A DNA stretch of 64,000 nucleotides from Nodularia sp. (in: cyanobacteria) (lineage in GTDB: Bacteria > Cyanobacteriota > Cyanobacteriia > Cyanobacteriales > Nostocaceae). Location: the NCBI GenBank assembly GCA_007692755.1, contig REBL01000139.1:1-64000 (forward strand), in the 5' to 3' direction. The notes beneath the pieces were generated by a model. That model saw only the letters and a list, made by a program, of their open reading frames with translations. It searched no databases and had not been told where the DNA came from. The position numbers were made by a program, and so were the translations under genes. Shown piece by piece: positions 41,499 to 50,670 of the stretch (its first letter is position 1; every line of letters begins with the position of its first letter).

Positions 41499-42721
41499 TT
41501 TATGGAACCTAATACTAAAAACTTCTTGATTGACAGCTTTAAAGCTTACAGGAGATGGCTTTAATTATTTTCATGTGAATTATTTAATACTAAGTTCAGT
41601 GGCTCTACTATAAAATCTACAGAAGAAGTGAAAATCTTACTCAACTAGTATTGAATATGTAAGTCATATCTTCTGAAAATATTTATAATCTATCCGTCAT
41701 CATCAGACTTTCAGCCAAGAAAATAGATATTAAGTTTTACATTCGACTTATCCTTTAATCTGCTTGAATGCTGCGTTCTAAACTTCAAATACATCCTTCT
41801 ATTAAAACTTGGTTTTAGACTAAAGTCAGAGATTGAAGTCTAAGGTATATATAGGGCTAAGATATTATGTCAATACAAAAACTTATGATCAATAAGCTCA
41901 AGAATAGTTGCATTAATAGCTGCTTATTGACATGAAATTAGCGAGTAATTTGAGTCTAAAAAAATTAACCAAACAATCAATACCAATTTTTGGTTGCTTC
42001 TTAACAATCAGTTCGGATGAATAGTAATCTATAAGTATTTACAACAATAGTGTATCTATCTAGAGGTAGATAAAGATATATATCTAAAGGCATATATCTC
42101 GATCTTTCTAATCATTCCATTATTCCGTACTGTGTCTTGTCTATCTAGAGGTAGATAATATGTCTAAAGGCATATATCTCGATCTTTCTAATTACTGTAT
42201 AGTCGCATCGTAAGTATGTTTACTTAGTACCTCTATCAAGAGATAGATAAAGATGTATGTCTAAAGGTATATATCTCGATTTTTCTAATCGCTGTATAGT
42301 CGTATTGTAAGTATTTTTGCGTAAATCAACAAGGAGGCGTTACTGGGATTTCATAACTCTTGAACCAACTGATACGTTTTTTATAGTCAGTCTCCCTCAT
42401 CTGCCTCAAATTCATCTCTGATCATGAAGAGTATATGAAGAGTATATATAGATTTATGCACCTTGTTGTAGTAGCTTTCTCACTTTCAACTCAGTTTTAG
42501 AAATGCGCTCAGTCAGACATTAGACGCAAGAAAAATAAGCTGACAAACATCTAGCTTGGATATTTAAATTAGATGAAACTCTTATGGGATGGACATACTT
42601 CGATCCTTCGGCAAGCTTAATACAAGTCTTTCTCGCCCATCTAATACAAGTTAAAGGACAATTTTAGCTAACATTTTTCCAAAAAAATCTAATTAGAATT
42701 ATAAATCAAGAGGATAAAGTG
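41499..42721. other. 1.2-kb intergenic region between divergent polysaccharide operons
   Basis: No gene is supported on either strand. The region is about 70% A+T. It holds the triplicated element at 42056-42315 and an AAGGAGG at 42331-42337 that is not followed by a usable start. GAAGAGTATATGAAGAGTATAT near 42425 is a short direct repeat. This is the probable control region for both the wzc-like and glycosyltransferase operons, with a potentially long 5' leader for the latter. Confidence 0.6.
42056..42315. repeat. Three imperfect tandem copies of an ~80-100-bp unit
   Basis: Copies start at 42056, 42141 and 42233. Each begins with a small inverted repeat (CTATCTAGAGGTAGATA; CTATCAAGAGATAGATA in copy 3), then has GTCTAAAGG.ATATATCTCGAT and TTTCTAAT. 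Copies 2 and 3 also share a downstream GTATAGTCGCATCGTAAGTA-like block (42199-42218 and 42294-42313). The unit has dyads and no coding potential. Confidence 0.85.
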
Positions 42722-43801
42722 ATGAAAGCTAAACCAACAGTTAGCATCATTATTAATAACTATAACTATGAACTATTTCTGCAAGAATGCATTGATAGTG
42801 CGCTTAACCAAACCTATCCTTTCGTAGAGGTTATTGTTGTAGATGATGGCTCAACTGATCACTCACATGACATTATGTCTAGTTATGGAAGCAAGATTGT
42901 GTCTGTCCTAAAAAGTAATGGTGGACAGGCTTCTTCTCTAAATGAAGGATTTAAGGTTTGCAAAGGTGAAATCATATGTTTTCTTGATTCTGATGATTTA
43001 TTTCATCATGACAAAATTGAAAAAATAGTTAATCTCTTTGTTCAAAATAACCTAATAAATTTGCCTGTCGCTTTACATAATAGGTTTGAATCTATTGATG
43101 AAAAAGGTCTTTTAATCGAGACTGATATGGTTAGCAATATACTAGATTTACAGAACCTAGAATGGCGGTTACTGTCTAAAATAATTCAAGGCCGTTTTTG
43201 TTTTTTCAATCAAGAGTTAACAAAAGTTTGTACGCCCGAACAGGTATATAAATTTGCTGCTAAATACCGTTATATCCCTTATATTGGAATGCCCACTAGT
43301 TCCATCTCAATTTCTCGTACTATGGCTGAAAAAGTTTTTCCTTTACCCATAGACAAGAATAAAGTGATGAATTATCAGGCGGATAACTTTATCACAAAAG
43401 CTGCATCTCTCATCGGCTTAGTTTATTCAACCAACTTAGCTTTTACACAGTATCGATTTCACCGAAATAGTTGGTCTCATGGGATGAAAAAAGTAACGCA
43501 AGAGAAAGAAGAGTGGATAAATAAGCTACAAGATAATTTTCTTAACCTAAAATTAAAATCCATAGCTAAAAAGCCTGTTTTCTCTTTTTTACAGTCCTTA
43601 CAGGCAAGTGGTTTCTATAGGTGTCATTTTGGCTACAAGTCTGGTGATCACTTATTAAGACTTGCATTTGATTTAATAAAATGGAACTTAGATTTTACAA
43701 CTTTAACTTTTTTTGTTATGACGCTAGTTCGAGGTTTTTATTATAAACTCAGGGTGTTTTATCATAATTTCTGGTCTGATAAATATCAACCCAAATCTTA
43801 G
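42722..43801 (+). CDS. Family 2 glycosyltransferase
   Basis: A 359-residue GT-A-fold glycosyltransferase: VSIIINNYNYELFLQECIDSALNQTYPFVEVIVVDDGSTDHS is the nucleotide-sugar-binding start of GT2, and FLDSDDLF carries the DxD metal motif. The last 100 residues are basic and aromatic without predicted spans. It opens the rightward polysaccharide operon. AGAGGA lies before ATG 42722; an in-frame GTG precedes it. It is similar to the GT2 at 48298 in its first 45 residues, consistent with a common ancestor. Sugar specificity cannot be told from sequence. Confidence 0.9.
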   Translation: MKAKPTVSIIINNYNYELFLQECIDSALNQTYPFVEVIVVDDGSTDHSHDIMSSYGSKIVSVLKSNGGQASSLNEGFKVCKGEIICFLDSDDLFHHDKIEKIVNLFVQNNLINLPVALHNRFESIDEKGLLIETDMVSNILDLQNLEWRLLSKIIQGRFCFFNQELTKVCTPEQVYKFAAKYRYIPYIGMPTSSISISRTMAEKVFPLPIDKNKVMNYQADNFITKAASLIGLVYSTNLAFTQYRFHRNSWSHGMKKVTQEKEEWINKLQDNFLNLKLKSIAKKPVFSFLQSLQASGFYRCHFGYKSGDHLLRLAFDLIKWNLDFTTLTFFVMTLVRGFYYKLRVFYHNFWSDKYQPKS

Positions 43802-43878
43802 AAATGTAGTTAAAGGTTTATTTTTGAATCAAATTTGATGAAAATTAATTGCTTTTTATTAGGAAATAAAATGATACT

Positions 43879-44982
43879 ATGTTACATTTAAGTGATTCGT
43901 TATTAAGAATTTTCTCTCCTGCGGATAATGAATTAAATAAATTGCCCCCAATTTATTTTTATATCCCTTCAGGTAAAATACCCAGTGAAAACTTACCGCA
44001 AAATGCACATTCCTACTGGCAGTGGCAATGTGCCGAAAATTCAATATCTCCCATGCAAAGTGGTGGTTGCTTTTGGACATTACAAACCTATCTTTATCTC
44101 AATGACTATGGCTTTCCTTGCAAGCTAGTAGAAACGATGCCTGATGAGGGTATTGTTTTATCTCACCGTGACTTTCTTGATAATTCTATCAAGCCAGGTC
44201 CGAGATTACTGCTGGTTTGTCTTCGGGCAGATGTAGACAGGCATCCCTACGCACAACTCCATGTGGTTCAAAATCCTTATCAAGCAATACCTAGCCGTTT
44301 TATGACGCTGTGGGAAAGCCATTTTATTCCCCATTGGCCACAACCTGCGATTATCCCTCGCAATCCAAAACGGGGCAATACCTTTGAGAATGTAACTTTC
44401 CTCGGTAATGAAACCAACTTAGTGCCTGAATTTCGCGATCGCTCTTGGTACAACCATCTCAAAAGTTTAGGCTTAAAATTTCAGAAGAAGTTAAATCATG
44501 ATGAATGGCATGATTACAGTGACGTTGATGTAATTTTAGCCATACGAAGCTTTGGTCGCGAAAACGATTGGCGCGGAAAACCTGCCTCAAAACTTTATAA
44601 CGCATGGCACGCGGGTGTACCAACAATTCTAGGTCATGAATCCGCATTTCGCAGCGAACAAAAAAGCAAATTAGATTACCTAGAGGCGACTTCACTCAAT
44701 GAGGTTATTTCATCTCTCAAACGGCTTCAGGATAATCAGGAACTGCGCCATGCAATGATTGAAAATGGTTGGCTGCGTGCTAAAGAAACACAGCCAGATC
44801 ATATGGTGCAAAAGTGGCAATATTTTCTCACAAGGGTTGCAGCACCAGCTTATAAAAAGTGGTGTTCAATGCCTCGTTGGGAACAGCAGTTTTTCTTTGA
44901 TGCACGAAGATCATTTATTGAATTTCGTCCAGCTTATTACTATTTAAAGACCAAATTATCTAATTTGAGTAATAAAAATTAA
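43879..44982 (+). CDS. Probable glycosyltransferase-like protein (GT-B fold), unknown specificity
   Basis: A 367-residue protein with no classic GT motif in its N-terminal half (PPIYFYIPSGKIPSENLPQNAHSY, then CFWTLQTYLYLNDYGFPCKLVE). The C-terminal half resembles GT-B nucleotide-binding halves: YSDVDVILAIRSFGRENDWRGKPASKLYNAWHAGVPTILGHESAF, where a KPASKLxNAW...GxPxI pattern occupies the place of the donor-binding ExxxP region. Position inside a glycosyltransferase operon supports a role in glycan assembly. It has 77 bp upstream and 99 bp downstream, with no sign of frameshift. Confidence 0.65.
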   Translation: MLHLSDSLLRIFSPADNELNKLPPIYFYIPSGKIPSENLPQNAHSYWQWQCAENSISPMQSGGCFWTLQTYLYLNDYGFPCKLVETMPDEGIVLSHRDFLDNSIKPGPRLLLVCLRADVDRHPYAQLHVVQNPYQAIPSRFMTLWESHFIPHWPQPAIIPRNPKRGNTFENVTFLGNETNLVPEFRDRSWYNHLKSLGLKFQKKLNHDEWHDYSDVDVILAIRSFGRENDWRGKPASKLYNAWHAGVPTILGHESAFRSEQKSKLDYLEATSLNEVISSLKRLQDNQELRHAMIENGWLRAKETQPDHMVQKWQYFLTRVAAPAYKKWCSMPRWEQQFFFDARRSFIEFRPAYYYLKTKLSNLSNKN

Positions 44983-45081
44983 GAATAGCCTGGATTTATG
45001 TTTTGTTTGTGGATCTAAGAAAATTAGATGCAATTTATTACTAAATCTTCATAAATTTAATTCATCTGAGATTAAGCACTG

Positions 45082-46875
45082 ATGACTCACTTTCTACCTA
45101 AAGTTTTATATATTACAAAAGGAAATCACAAGTCGCTTATAGCGATGCTTTTTCTATTCATTCTTATTTCTGGCTTAGAAGTGTTTGGAACCGGAATGAT
45201 TTCTCCATTCATTGCGGTCGCTATCAACCCTGATGCAATCAAAAATATTTCCTGGTTAAATTTAATTTATACCCAGATGAATTTTAACTCGGAACAGCAA
45301 TTTTTGATTGTTTTAGGCTCGTTGGTTATTATTGCCTTTTACCTAAAATCATTCTTGGCTTTTAATGCTCAAAAAGCAGTGTTTAAATTTAGCTTTGGCT
45401 TAAAAAGAGAACTATCTTGTAAGCTTTTAAAAGCATATATTCAAGCTCCTTACAGCTATCATCTGCGAATTAATTCAGCAACACTTATTCAAAATCTGAT
45501 TAACACAACAGATGATGTATCTATTGGTATAGTATCTACATTTTTGACGTTTATATCTAATACTATAATTTTTCTAGCATTAATGCTACTTTTGATTAAA
45601 ACCAATGCGCTCGCCTTAATTCTCATTGCTATCTTGCTACTTATTTCTTTTGGATTGTTGTATCCAATGAAAGATCGTTTAGCTCGTTGGAATAAAGGTA
45701 AATTTCATGCATATGGCGAGATGATTCGCATTACAAATCATGGACTAGGTAGTTTGAAAGAAACCCGTGTAATCGGTTGCGAATCCTATTTTGAACATCA
45801 GATGGAGGAACAGTCGGACATTTTCGCCAAAACTACCACTTTAGCTTCAGCCTATAGTAATCTTCCACGCTTTGTGCTGGAACCTTTAATGATGAGCTTC
45901 TTGATTGGCTTTACATTTTTATTTATTAGCTTAAATCGAGATGAGACGCAAAGCCTTACTGGGGTTTTAGGAATTTTTGCACTCGCCTCAGTTCGTCTGT
46001 TGCCGACAGTTGGAAACTTAATTTCTGCCATTAATGTGATGAGAAGTAACAGTTATTCTCTTGACAAACTATTTTTTGATCTTAAGGATTTGGAAAAAGA
46101 AAAACTGATAACTAAAGTTGATTTTACTAATCATTCTCACAGCTTATCGCCCAAGAAAAATCAGCAAAAATTTCAGTTTTTGGAGCAAGTTGTTTTAGAT
46201 CATCTCACTTTTCAATATCCAAACACTACAAGAAATATACTAGAAGAAATTTCCTTATCTATTCGCAAGGGAGAGTCTATTGGACTAATTGGTAAATCTG
46301 GTTCTGGTAAAACTACCTTGGTTGATGTTATTCTCGGTCTTTTTAACCCTCAAGTTGGAGATATCAAGGTTGATGGGGTTTCAGTTTATAGCAATTTACG
46401 CGCCTGGCAGAATATGCTGGGCTATGTTCCCCAGTCTATATTTTTGATTGATGATACCCTGGAACGGAATATTGCATTCGGGGTTCCCGCGCACTTAATT
46501 GACCAAAATAGATTAAAGAAAGCGATTGAGATGGCTCAACTGAGCCAAGTGGTAGAGCAGCTTCCAGAAGGTGTGAAAACTATTGTTGGCGAACAGGGAG
46601 TTCTTTTATCGGGAGGACAACGCCAAAGAGTTGGAATTGCGCGGGTGCTTTATCACGAAAGAGAAATACTAATTTTTGATGAAGCGACTGCTGCTCTAGA
46701 TACTGAAACAGAATATCTGATTACTGAAGCGACAAAAGCTTTAGCTGGTAGTAAGACGATCATTATTATTGCTCATCGCCTTTCGACAATTGAGCATTGC
46801 GATTGTATTTACGAACTTGAACAGGGTCGAATTCTCAAATCAGGCAGTTACCAGGAAGTGATTGCAGGAAGATAA
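45082..46875 (+). CDS. ABC exporter (MsbA/PglK/HepA-like flippase), half transporter
   Basis: A 597-residue protein with six predicted spans in residues about 20-330 followed by an ATPase: Walker A IGLIGKSGSGKTTLVDVIL, Q-loop YVPQSIFLIDDT, signature VLLSGGQRQRVGIARVL, Walker B ILIFDEATAALDTETE and H-loop IIIIAHRLSTIEH. Relatives flip lipid-linked oligosaccharides across the membrane (PglK) or export heterocyst envelope polysaccharide (HepA). In a locus with no Wzx-type flippase visible, it is the likely exporter of the glycan intermediate. It is a homodimer by family rule. Confidence 0.9.
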   Translation: MTHFLPKVLYITKGNHKSLIAMLFLFILISGLEVFGTGMISPFIAVAINPDAIKNISWLNLIYTQMNFNSEQQFLIVLGSLVIIAFYLKSFLAFNAQKAVFKFSFGLKRELSCKLLKAYIQAPYSYHLRINSATLIQNLINTTDDVSIGIVSTFLTFISNTIIFLALMLLLIKTNALALILIAILLLISFGLLYPMKDRLARWNKGKFHAYGEMIRITNHGLGSLKETRVIGCESYFEHQMEEQSDIFAKTTTLASAYSNLPRFVLEPLMMSFLIGFTFLFISLNRDETQSLTGVLGIFALASVRLLPTVGNLISAINVMRSNSYSLDKLFFDLKDLEKEKLITKVDFTNHSHSLSPKKNQQKFQFLEQVVLDHLTFQYPNTTRNILEEISLSIRKGESIGLIGKSGSGKTTLVDVILGLFNPQVGDIKVDGVSVYSNLRAWQNMLGYVPQSIFLIDDTLERNIAFGVPAHLIDQNRLKKAIEMAQLSQVVEQLPEGVKTIVGEQGVLLSGGQRQRVGIARVLYHEREILIFDEATAALDTETEYLITEATKALAGSKTIIIIAHRLSTIEHCDCIYELEQGRILKSGSYQEVIAGR

Positions 46876-46961
46876 AAAATTATGTCATTTCTCATCCAAT
46901 TCAAAAATTATCTCAACTGTAGATGCTCTATGATATTTATTCAGAAAGGATTGAACGATTA

Positions 46962-48116
46962 ATGAAAATAGCTTATGTTACTACTTTTGATGCCAGAACT
47001 CTTCGTGATTATAACAACTGGTCTGGAACAGGTTATTACATTTCTCAAGCACTGAAAAATCAATCTATACCTCTTGATTACATTGGACCATTAGAGGATA
47101 GATTAACCCTAAAATTTGTGAGTAAATTGAAAAATCGTTACTATAAATACTTGGGGAAAAAATATATAAAATACGTTGATCCATTGATTTCAAGAGACTA
47201 TGCAAGACAAATTACTAAAAAGCTCAACAGGATCAAATCTGATGTTATCTTGAGTGCAGGCAGTGATTCAATTGCCTATCTTGAGTGTAATCAACCAATA
47301 GTTTTTTGGGCAGATGCAACCTTTGCCAATATCATAGATTTTTACCCTATGTATAGTAATCTCTGTAAAGAATCGCTACAGAATGCCCATTTGCTTCAGA
47401 GTATTAGTCTACAAAAATCTCAATTAGCAATTTACTCTTCTCAATGGGCAGCCCAAACAGCCATTGACTATTACAATGCAGATCCTGAAAAGGTGAAAGT
47501 AGTATCTTTCGGAGCTAATATCGAAAGTGATCATAATATTGATGAAATTAAAGCTGCAATTGAATCTAGACCAACTAATAAATGCAAACTCTTGTTTTTA
47601 GGAGTTGATTGGTTTCGCAAGGGAGGTGATGTTGCCATCGAAGTGGCTGAAAAACTGAATAATTCTGGTTTGAAGACGGAATTAATAATAATTGGTTGTC
47701 AACCTAATGTGGATCAACCCCTACCTGATTTCGTTCAAGTTCTCGGTTTTATTCCAAAATCTACTCCTGAAGGTAAAAAGAAAATATATCAACTTCTTGC
47801 CGATTCTCACTTCTTGATCCTACCTTCAATGGCTGATTGTAGCCCTATTGTTTTCTGTGAGGCGAATTCATTGGGAGTACCTTGTATATCTAGAAGAGTG
47901 GGAGGAATTCCGACAATTATTAAAGATAATTTCAATGGAAAACTATTTGATAGAGATAGTAATTCTACTGAATACTGCGAATACATTTTTAATGTATTTA
48001 CAAACTACACTCAATACAAAGAATTAGCTCTCTCTGCTTTTAATGAATATGAATCACGTTTGAACTGGAGAGTAGCTGGTCAAAAAGTTAGAGACTTACT
48101 CGTGACAAATTTATAA
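46962..48116 (+). CDS. Family 4 glycosyltransferase
   Basis: A 384-residue GT-B enzyme. The N-terminal acceptor half starts MKIAYVTTFDARTLRDYNNWSGTGYYIS. The C-terminal half has VVSFGANIES, LLFLGVDWFRKGGDVAIEV and the donor site HFLILPSMADCSPIVFCEANSLGVPCISRRVGGIPTII with the ExxxxGxP motif (EANSLGVP). ATG 46962 is used because AAAGGA precedes it and the conserved domain starts there; the frame is open 13 codons upstream. Donor and acceptor sugars are unknown. Confidence 0.88.
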   Translation: MKIAYVTTFDARTLRDYNNWSGTGYYISQALKNQSIPLDYIGPLEDRLTLKFVSKLKNRYYKYLGKKYIKYVDPLISRDYARQITKKLNRIKSDVILSAGSDSIAYLECNQPIVFWADATFANIIDFYPMYSNLCKESLQNAHLLQSISLQKSQLAIYSSQWAAQTAIDYYNADPEKVKVVSFGANIESDHNIDEIKAAIESRPTNKCKLLFLGVDWFRKGGDVAIEVAEKLNNSGLKTELIIIGCQPNVDQPLPDFVQVLGFIPKSTPEGKKKIYQLLADSHFLILPSMADCSPIVFCEANSLGVPCISRRVGGIPTIIKDNFNGKLFDRDSNSTEYCEYIFNVFTNYTQYKELALSAFNEYESRLNWRVAGQKVRDLLVTNL

Positions 48117-48119
48117 TTT

Positions 48120-48290
48120 CTCAAAGAAGCTTTTTATTCAGTATTTTAACAAACTTTCCAACCAGTCGAGATCGTTATAGGTAATGACTCTAAAGATGAC
48201 CATGAAAGCATTTTTACCGCAATCAATAGAATAATCATTTATTCCTTATGCAGAAGGTTACAACCTACATTTAGCAAATTATTAGCGAAT
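48120..48290 (+). pseudogene. Degenerate N-terminal fragment of a family 2 glycosyltransferase
   Basis: The 181-bp gap between two glycosyltransferase genes encodes, in one frame, LKEAFYSVF, a stop codon, then QTFQPVEIVIGNDSKDD and another 35 residues. This aligns with the start of GT2 enzymes (LxEAIxSVLNQTYxxVEVIVVDDGSTD), with a TAA at 48147-48149 near the expected Asn. The piece is truncated on both sides and cannot be functional. It shows that a further GT2 gene once stood here and was lost, leaving the intact GT2 at 48298. Confidence 0.7.
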
Positions 48291-48297
48291 TTACAAT

Positions 48298-49353
48298 ATG
48301 AAATTTCAACCCTATGTAAGCATCATCATTAACAATTACAACTACGATCGCTTTCTCCCAGAAACAATTAATAGTGCCATTAACCAAACCTACTCTCACA
48401 TTGAAGTTATTGTTGTTGATGATGGTTCAACTGACAATTCCCGTGATATTATTTCTGAGTATGGCGATCGCATCATCCCCATTCTGCAACCCAATGGCAA
48501 ACAAGCTGCGGCCTTTAATAGTGGATTTGCCAGAAGCAAGGGGGATATCATTATTTTTCTGGATGCGGATGATTACCTATTTCCTCATACAGTTGAGCAA
48601 ATCGTCGCTGTTTGGAAACCAGAACTCTCAAAAGTACACTATCGCCTCAAGGTTGTTGATACACAGGGAAAATTCCTTGGTTATTGTTCTCCCCAAGGAT
48701 CTGCCAGCCTTTCCACTGGTGAGGTATGGAAAATCCTTTTAGATAAAAGTGGATATGTTAGCACTCCAACTAGTGGTAATGCACTGAATCGTCGAGTTCT
48801 GGAAAAGCTGTTTCCCATCCCTGATGAATATAAACTCACTGCGGATGACTATTTATCTTTCCAGATTCCTTTTTATGGTGATGTTGCAGCAATAGAAGAA
48901 CCACTGGGTGCATACAGAATTCATGATACGAATCAGTGGGCATTGGCGACAGTTAGCAGTACTCGTTTCCAACGCTTTGTTCGCCATGACTTACAAAACT
49001 TCGCCCTGTTGACCGAGAAAGCCAAAGCATTGGACTATGAAATTCCTGCGGATTTAGAACAACGTTCAATCGGACGCTTATGGTCTCGGATTATATCTTT
49101 ACGCTTAAATCCTCAAAAACATCCAGTGCCTAGCGATCGCCCACTGAATTTAATTTACTACGGAATTCGCTGTCTATGGAAATACTCAGATTTTAACTGG
49201 CAAAAGCAACTTTTTTACAGCCTCTGGTTTATCTGGGTGGGGTTAATGCCATTACCTCTAGCTAAACCTGCAATTACATGGTTGTATGCACCCCAACATC
49301 GACCCAAGTTAGTTGATTGGACTGTGACGAGAATTCGTGCGCTTATTGCTTAA
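48298..49353 (+). CDS. Family 2 glycosyltransferase
   Basis: A 351-residue GT-A enzyme: VSIIINNYNYDRFLPETINSAINQTYSHIEVIVVDDGSTDNS, acceptor-side FNSGFARSKGDIIIFLDADDYLFPHTV with the DxD motif, and a distal PTSGNALNRRVLEKLFPIPDEY. A hydrophobic C-terminal part (LFYSLWFIWVGLMPLPLAKPAITWLY) suggests membrane attachment. It follows the pseudogene remnant of a related enzyme and precedes two GT4 genes in the same direction, so it belongs to the same transcription unit. Confidence 0.9.
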   Translation: MKFQPYVSIIINNYNYDRFLPETINSAINQTYSHIEVIVVDDGSTDNSRDIISEYGDRIIPILQPNGKQAAAFNSGFARSKGDIIIFLDADDYLFPHTVEQIVAVWKPELSKVHYRLKVVDTQGKFLGYCSPQGSASLSTGEVWKILLDKSGYVSTPTSGNALNRRVLEKLFPIPDEYKLTADDYLSFQIPFYGDVAAIEEPLGAYRIHDTNQWALATVSSTRFQRFVRHDLQNFALLTEKAKALDYEIPADLEQRSIGRLWSRIISLRLNPQKHPVPSDRPLNLIYYGIRCLWKYSDFNWQKQLFYSLWFIWVGLMPLPLAKPAITWLYAPQHRPKLVDWTVTRIRALIA

Positions 49354-49431
49354 AAAACCTAGTCAAATAGACTCCTCACTCGTTTCCTGAATGCTCAACC
49401 GATTGCTTAATCAAAATAAATCAGGCTAGTT

Positions 49432-50670
49432 ATGAAACAAAAGCACCTGAATAATTTGCCCATAGCCGCTGTGAACACAACTTGTGACCCCCTAAAGGTT
49501 CTCTTTGTCAGCCACAGTTACGTCGTTGGTGTCAACCAAGGCAAATTGAATGCGATTGCAGAGGTCAACAACATTGAAGTCGGTCTTTTGGCTCCAAGTA
49601 ACTGGAAGGCTTTGGAATGGAATCGTCTCATTCCACTGGAAACACCCTACTCACATATCCGAACCTATTCTGCTCCCGTATTATTTAGCGGGCGTGGAGG
49701 CGCACATATCTATGCTCCTTGGACACTGTGGCGGGTGCTAAATGATTTTCGTCCTGATATTGTCCAGGTGGAGGAAGAAGTATTTTCCCTATGTGCATTT
49801 GAGTTTGCTATCTGGAGCCGAATTACAGGTAAACCCCTGACTATTTTTGGTTGGGAAAATATTGATCGCCGCCTGTCCTTCCCCCGTCGCTGGACTTGTC
49901 AGTTTGTCCTCAATACTGTCAGTCTCGTGCTTCCAGGTAATCAGGATGGGGCAGAAATTATGCGCCGTTGGGGTTACACGGGTTTGTTGGAAGTAATGCC
50001 GCAAATGGGCGTTGATCCTAAATTTTTCGCCCCCCGTCCACAAAAAGCAGGTTCAATGCAAGTGATAGAAGCAGGCGGTCGCCCATTTCATATTGGCTTT
50101 CTGGGACGGTTAACCCACAGTAAAGGAATTGACCTAATTTTTGCTGCTGCTCACCAGTTGCGGGAACAGGGTTTTAACTTCCGCATCCTGATTTGCGGCT
50201 CTGGTGAAAGTGAAGCAGAACTCAGACAAGTATCCCAAGAACAAGGGGTAGCAGATTGGGTGATTTGGCAAGGTGCAGTCCGTCATGAACAATCACCAGA
50301 GGTAATTAGTGAGTTTGATGTGCTGGTATTGCCCTCCCGTAACACTTCTGAATGGAAAGAGCAATTTGGCCATGTTCTCATTGAAGCAATGGCAATGAAA
50401 GTTCCCGTCATTGCTTCTAGTAGTGGAGAAATTCCCAATGTGATTGGACGAGAAGATTTAGTATTTGCAGAAAATGATACCAGGGGATTGACAGCAATTC
50501 TCAAGCGCATGATCCAAGAACCAAAATGGCGGCAAGAAGTAGGAAATTATGGATTTGAGCGGGTGAATTGGTTGTATACCCACCAACGAATTGCCGAACG
50601 ATTAGTTAATCTTTGGCAGACTGTACTAACTCCTAAAATTGCAGACTATAGGGTGAGGGGATTAAACTGA
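49432..50670 (+). CDS. Family 4 glycosyltransferase
   Basis: A 412-residue GT-B enzyme. The N-terminal half begins KVLFVSHSYVVGVNQGKLNAIA; the C-terminal half has HIGFLGRLTHSKGIDLIFAAA, FRILICGSGESEAELRQ and the donor-site FDVLVLPSRNTSEWKEQFGHVLIEAMAMKVPVIASSSGEIPNVI (E-x7-E pattern with EQFGHVLIEAMA). It overlaps the next GT4 gene by one base (TGATG), so the pair is translationally coupled. The acceptor is unknown. Confidence 0.92.
   Translation: MKQKHLNNLPIAAVNTTCDPLKVLFVSHSYVVGVNQGKLNAIAEVNNIEVGLLAPSNWKALEWNRLIPLETPYSHIRTYSAPVLFSGRGGAHIYAPWTLWRVLNDFRPDIVQVEEEVFSLCAFEFAIWSRITGKPLTIFGWENIDRRLSFPRRWTCQFVLNTVSLVLPGNQDGAEIMRRWGYTGLLEVMPQMGVDPKFFAPRPQKAGSMQVIEAGGRPFHIGFLGRLTHSKGIDLIFAAAHQLREQGFNFRILICGSGESEAELRQVSQEQGVADWVIWQGAVRHEQSPEVISEFDVLVLPSRNTSEWKEQFGHVLIEAMAMKVPVIASSSGEIPNVIGREDLVFAENDTRGLTAILKRMIQEPKWRQEVGNYGFERVNWLYTHQRIAERLVNLWQTVLTPKIADYRVRGLN

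Noticed and set aside
42056-42315. CRISPR array
   Set aside because: The three units are long, imperfect and not separated by unique spacers of constant length; no cas genes are nearby.
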